From contig JAKBPM010000038.1 of assembly GCA_021829515.1 (NCBI GenBank), positions 1 through 7,984 on the forward strand: a stretch of DNA of 7,984 bases. Reading direction: 5' to 3'. The translations under genes and the position numbers were made by a program. The notes below the pieces were generated by a model. That model did no database searches and was not told where the DNA came from. It was given only the letters and a program-made list of their open reading frames with translations. Below are positions 5,437 through 7,984 of this stretch, piece after piece (within the stretch, counting starts at the first letter, position 1; each line of letters starts with the position of its first letter). The DNA comes from Nitrospirota bacterium (GTDB lineage: Bacteria > Nitrospirota_A > Leptospirillia > Leptospirillales > Leptospirillaceae).

Positions 5437-7542
5437 GTGATTCGAACGAAAACTGCTATGAGTCCGTTCATTAAAAGGCAACTTGCCCTGTGCGGGGGGA
5501 TTGGCTTTTTCTGCCTGTTCCTTTGTTTGTCATCGGTCCAAATGGTATCCGCAGCGGACAAGACACCGGAGCAATCCGGAGTTCCTGCCTCAACCATGCC
5601 TCAGGTGCCTGTTTTCCAGGTTTCCTCCCAACCCCTTCCAAAAGTGTCTGACATTGATCTTTCCATGGAGATCAAGAAAGCGACGGACGCTCTCAACGAG
5701 GGGAAAAACCCTGAGGCCAGGAATCTGTTTGAGAATATTCTTCTGGATTACCCTGCCGGCAAGGTTCCCCTCGCTGTCTATCTGGGGCTTGCCCGGGCCG
5801 ATCATCGCATGGATCTTCCTGCATCCGTCCTGAACCTTCTCCTACCTCTTTTAAAGTCACAAATTCTGGCCCAGAGCACACCATCGGAAAAGACGGATTA
5901 TCTGTATTTGATCGGGATGGCCGACAGTACCTTGAAGAATGATCTCGGAACGCTTCATTATCTATTGCCTGCCTACAAGGATCTCGATTCGGACGCTCGC
6001 ATTTATGCGGCAACGAATGTGCTCGAACCTCTTCTTGCCAAGACTGACCCCATCTCCTCGATTATCATGTTTGCAACCATGCGTTCAAAGATGAGCCCTG
6101 CTTTTCAGGCCAAGATGGAAACACTCATCTCCTCAATGGTGATGGCGTCAGTCGCCTCTGTGGAGGATGCCCAAAAAATATGGGACGCTTTCCCGGACAG
6201 GTTTCCTGGCGATGTTGCCATTTTCAAGTCCGGGAACCTTTTGGAGTCCTCAAAACATGATGATCAGGCAGAACTTGCGTATATCCACCTTCTGGCCAAT
6301 TATCCGGAATCCGGTCTGACTCAGGAGGCACAGAATCGCCTTGACGGGATTCATTTCACAAAGGAGCAGCGTCCTGTCGGAGTGATCATTCCAAGTCTGG
6401 TCAAAAATCCGCTTTCCCCTTATATACGCTCCGTGCTGAAGGGGGTCTACGCGGCTTATTCTTCCCATAGAATCCACCGATGGATCCCATCGGTCAAATC
6501 CGTCAGGACAAGCCTGGAGACAGAAAAAACATTTATCGAACTTGAACGCCGGGAAGGGATGATTTCCTGTATCGGTCCTATCCTTCCCAGGGATCTGCAG
6601 CTCTTGAAGAAACAACTGTCTTCAGGTCGTTTCCTTTGCGTCTCTCCCACCCTGTCTCCTTCGGTAGCCTTCAAAGGGGTCAGAAGCGTTGCGACCATGC
6701 CGGTAATGCTTGGAAAAGCCGCTGCCATGGAGGTCTTGTCCGTTGCGCCCAAAGATCCGGCCCTGACCCTGTATCCCGATGTTCCCTACGGGAGCATGAT
6801 GGAGAGAGTCTTTGCGAAGACCCTGAAACAGGGCGGTGGAGAGTATCTCCGGGGAATCTCCTATAACTCCGGGGCTCCGGATATCCAGCCAACGATTGAA
6901 TCGATGAAAACTTTTGGCCAAACCATCCAGATTGACAAGAATTCCGCCAAGGATCCTTCGATCAAGATAACAAGCCCAGATTCGATCCGATTCAATGGGG
7001 AGAGATTTGTTCTTTTTTCTTCCTCGGAAGGGAGTCATCCGAAAAAGGTCTTTTTCCTTCCGTCCTTCCGAACCATCTTTATTCCGGATACCTCCGGCCA
7101 TCATGCGCGTCTTCTCAGGGAACTTGCCTATAAAGGCATTCAAAACCAGCTCATTATAGGCAATGATACTTTCTTGTCGGACTCATCGATCCCCGATGTC
7201 TCGATTTTGGGAAAGATCAAGGCCGTTGGGACTTTTTCCCGAAACGACCTTCCGATAGAGAATCCCGATATCAGGGTTTATAATCAGACCTTTGGTGTTC
7301 TGCCGGACCTTTTCGCACTCCAAACAATTGATGCGGCCGAGATGATCAACAAATCCCTTATGACAACCATAAAAACTCCTTCTCAGATGGCCTACGCCAT
7401 GAAAAAAATCACCCATTATCATGGGTTGTCGGGAAAACTCAGATGGGATCCATCCGGACAGGCGGAGAAAGAGGTTCATGTTTTCGGATATAATGATGGA
7501 CACTGGCAGAAGGAAGATCATTTCTGGGTGAACCCGTTCTGA
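5437..7542 (+). CDS. LpoA-like penicillin-binding-protein activator (TPR + periplasmic-binding fold)
   Basis: A 701-residue exported protein. After a signal peptide (hydrophobic core about 16-35, cleavage likely after VSA at 37-39) comes an alpha-helical TPR-like half: ATDALNEGKNPEARNLFENI (about 75-95) and AELAYIHLLANYPES (about 273-290) are typical TPR helices. From about residue 311 the sequence changes to a type I periplasmic-binding fold, starting RPVGVIIPSLVKNPLSPYI and ending NDGHWQ. This order is that of LpoA/LppC, which activates class A penicillin-binding proteins, and of branched-chain amino-acid-type binding proteins. I chose GTG at 5437 because AAAAGG (5424-5429) lies 7 bases upstream; the ATG at 5458 (694 residues) has no clear site. 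Unlike LpoA of gammaproteobacteria there is no well-placed lipobox, so it is probably soluble in the periplasm or anchored by its signal. Its divergent amidase neighbour supports a wall-synthesis role. Confidence 0.75.
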   Translation: MIRTKTAMSPFIKRQLALCGGIGFFCLFLCLSSVQMVSAADKTPEQSGVPASTMPQVPVFQVSSQPLPKVSDIDLSMEIKKATDALNEGKNPEARNLFENILLDYPAGKVPLAVYLGLARADHRMDLPASVLNLLLPLLKSQILAQSTPSEKTDYLYLIGMADSTLKNDLGTLHYLLPAYKDLDSDARIYAATNVLEPLLAKTDPISSIIMFATMRSKMSPAFQAKMETLISSMVMASVASVEDAQKIWDAFPDRFPGDVAIFKSGNLLESSKHDDQAELAYIHLLANYPESGLTQEAQNRLDGIHFTKEQRPVGVIIPSLVKNPLSPYIRSVLKGVYAAYSSHRIHRWIPSVKSVRTSLETEKTFIELERREGMISCIGPILPRDLQLLKKQLSSGRFLCVSPTLSPSVAFKGVRSVATMPVMLGKAAAMEVLSVAPKDPALTLYPDVPYGSMMERVFAKTLKQGGGEYLRGISYNSGAPDIQPTIESMKTFGQTIQIDKNSAKDPSIKITSPDSIRFNGERFVLFSSSEGSHPKKVFFLPSFRTIFIPDTSGHHARLLRELAYKGIQNQLIIGNDTFLSDSSIPDVSILGKIKAVGTFSRNDLPIENPDIRVYNQTFGVLPDLFALQTIDAAEMINKSLMTTIKTPSQMAYAMKKITHYHGLSGKLRWDPSGQAEKEVHVFGYNDGHWQKEDHFWVNPF

Positions 7543-7570
7543 TGGGCATGATTATAACGACACGATTGCT

Positions 7571-7584
7571 GGGGAGATGGTTTG
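7571..7584 (+). promoter_or_regulatory. Ribosome-binding site that decides a TTG start
   Basis: GGGGAG (7571-7576) stands 5 bases before TTG (7582-7584). No ATG or GTG occurs in this frame between the stop at 7555-7557 and the HELAH motif, and the first in-frame ATG lies after that motif, so TTG is the only workable start seen. Confidence 0.6.
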
Positions 7585-7984
7585 TTTCATTTTGATTCAG
7601 GCTTTTCATGGCTTCTCGACTTGGGACTCAAGCTTGTCATCTGGGGGATCCCGGTACTTTTTGCGGTCACATTCCATGAACTTGCGCACGGAGTGGTTGC
7701 CGATTATCTTGGTGATCCAACACCCAGGATGATGGGAAGACTGTCAGCCAATCCTCTTGTTCATGTTGATCCCTTCGGAACGGTCCTTCTTCCCCTTATT
7801 CTTCTTTTATCGCACACCGGTCTTATGTTCGGATATGCCAAACCGATTCCCATCAATACAAGAAATCTCCATCATTACCGGAGGGATTCGGTTCTTGTTG
7901 CCTTTGCCGGTCCGGGTTCGAATCTGATGATGGCGCTCATTTCGATGAGTCTTCTGCATGCCTTTCTCACAACGCTTCCGTTAA
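7582..7984 (+). CDS. M50-family (site-2 protease type) membrane metalloprotease, 5' part
   Basis: The first 134 codons of a compact intramembrane zinc protease; the 3' end lies beyond the window. The first hydrophobic segment carries the zinc motif FHELAH (HExxH at 32-36). NPLVHVDPFG (57-66) supplies the Asp63 expected as third metal ligand, followed by a membrane segment (LLPLILLL). FGYAKPIPIN (83-92) and AGPGSNLMM (109-117) are further conserved elements of this subgroup. Such enzymes cleave membrane-embedded substrates, but the small ones have few known targets. Translation starts at an unusual TTG with a good ribosome-binding site. It lies 39 bases after the LpoA-like gene with no terminator between, so the two are probably co-transcribed. 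In many bacteria this M50 gene precedes trpS and scpA/scpB; whether that holds here cannot be seen. Confidence 0.9.
   Translation, partial: MFHFDSGFSWLLDLGLKLVIWGIPVLFAVTFHELAHGVVADYLGDPTPRMMGRLSANPLVHVDPFGTVLLPLILLLSHTGLMFGYAKPIPINTRNLHHYRRDSVLVAFAGPGSNLMMALISMSLLHAFLTTLPL

Noticed and set aside
1..7984. CRISPR array, toxin-antitoxin, retron or defence locus
   Set aside because: I looked for regularly spaced repeats, reverse transcriptase motifs and small paired genes and found none.

Overview
The window (about 8 kb, roughly 50% GC) looks like chromosomal DNA of a Gram-negative bacterium: it carries a periplasmic N-acetylmuramoyl-L-alanine amidase of the AMIN + Amidase_3 type and an LpoA-like (penicillin-binding-protein activator) secreted protein. 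The overall flavour, with a divergent LpoA-like gene and amidase in a moderate-GC genome, would fit Nitrospirota such as Leptospirillum. That assignment is an impression, not something the sequence proves.

Layout. (1) Bases 1-1858 hold a divergent pair: a SAM-dependent methyltransferase on the minus strand and an XRE/MmyB-like transcription factor on the plus strand. The promoter region between them has two copies of a near-palindromic 12-mer, one on an extended -10 box for the regulator and one on the likely -35 of the methyltransferase. The simplest model is a one-component regulator controlling itself and a small-molecule methyltransferase. An unidentified open frame may run off the left edge. 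(2) Bases 1859-3157 are a gene-poor scar of about 1.3 kb: a small-gene remnant cut off exactly at an IS21-like end, a deleted IS21 element (istA and istB fragments brought together), a second IS21-type terminus, and AT-rich DNA with short direct repeats beside a tRNA gene. (3) Bases 3158-3468 hold a tRNA-Arg (anticodon CCT, CCA encoded), an intrinsic terminator and a 55-residue zinc-ribbon protein, all on the minus strand. (4) Bases 3627-7542 hold a divergent cell-wall pair, the amidase (minus) and the LpoA-like TPR + periplasmic-binding-fold protein (plus), separated by a 394-base region with two copies of a palindrome and a long A-tract/T-tract inverted repeat. (5) From 7582 a compact M50 (site-2 protease type) membrane metalloprotease runs off the right edge, probably co-transcribed with the LpoA-like gene.

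I see no CRISPR array, toxin-antitoxin pair, defence locus or biosynthetic cluster. The most interesting points are regulatory (two sets of twin palindromes in divergent promoters), an amidase with a cysteine pair next to its zinc site, and the IS21 scar with its interrupted small gene. No clearly new multi-gene system is visible.
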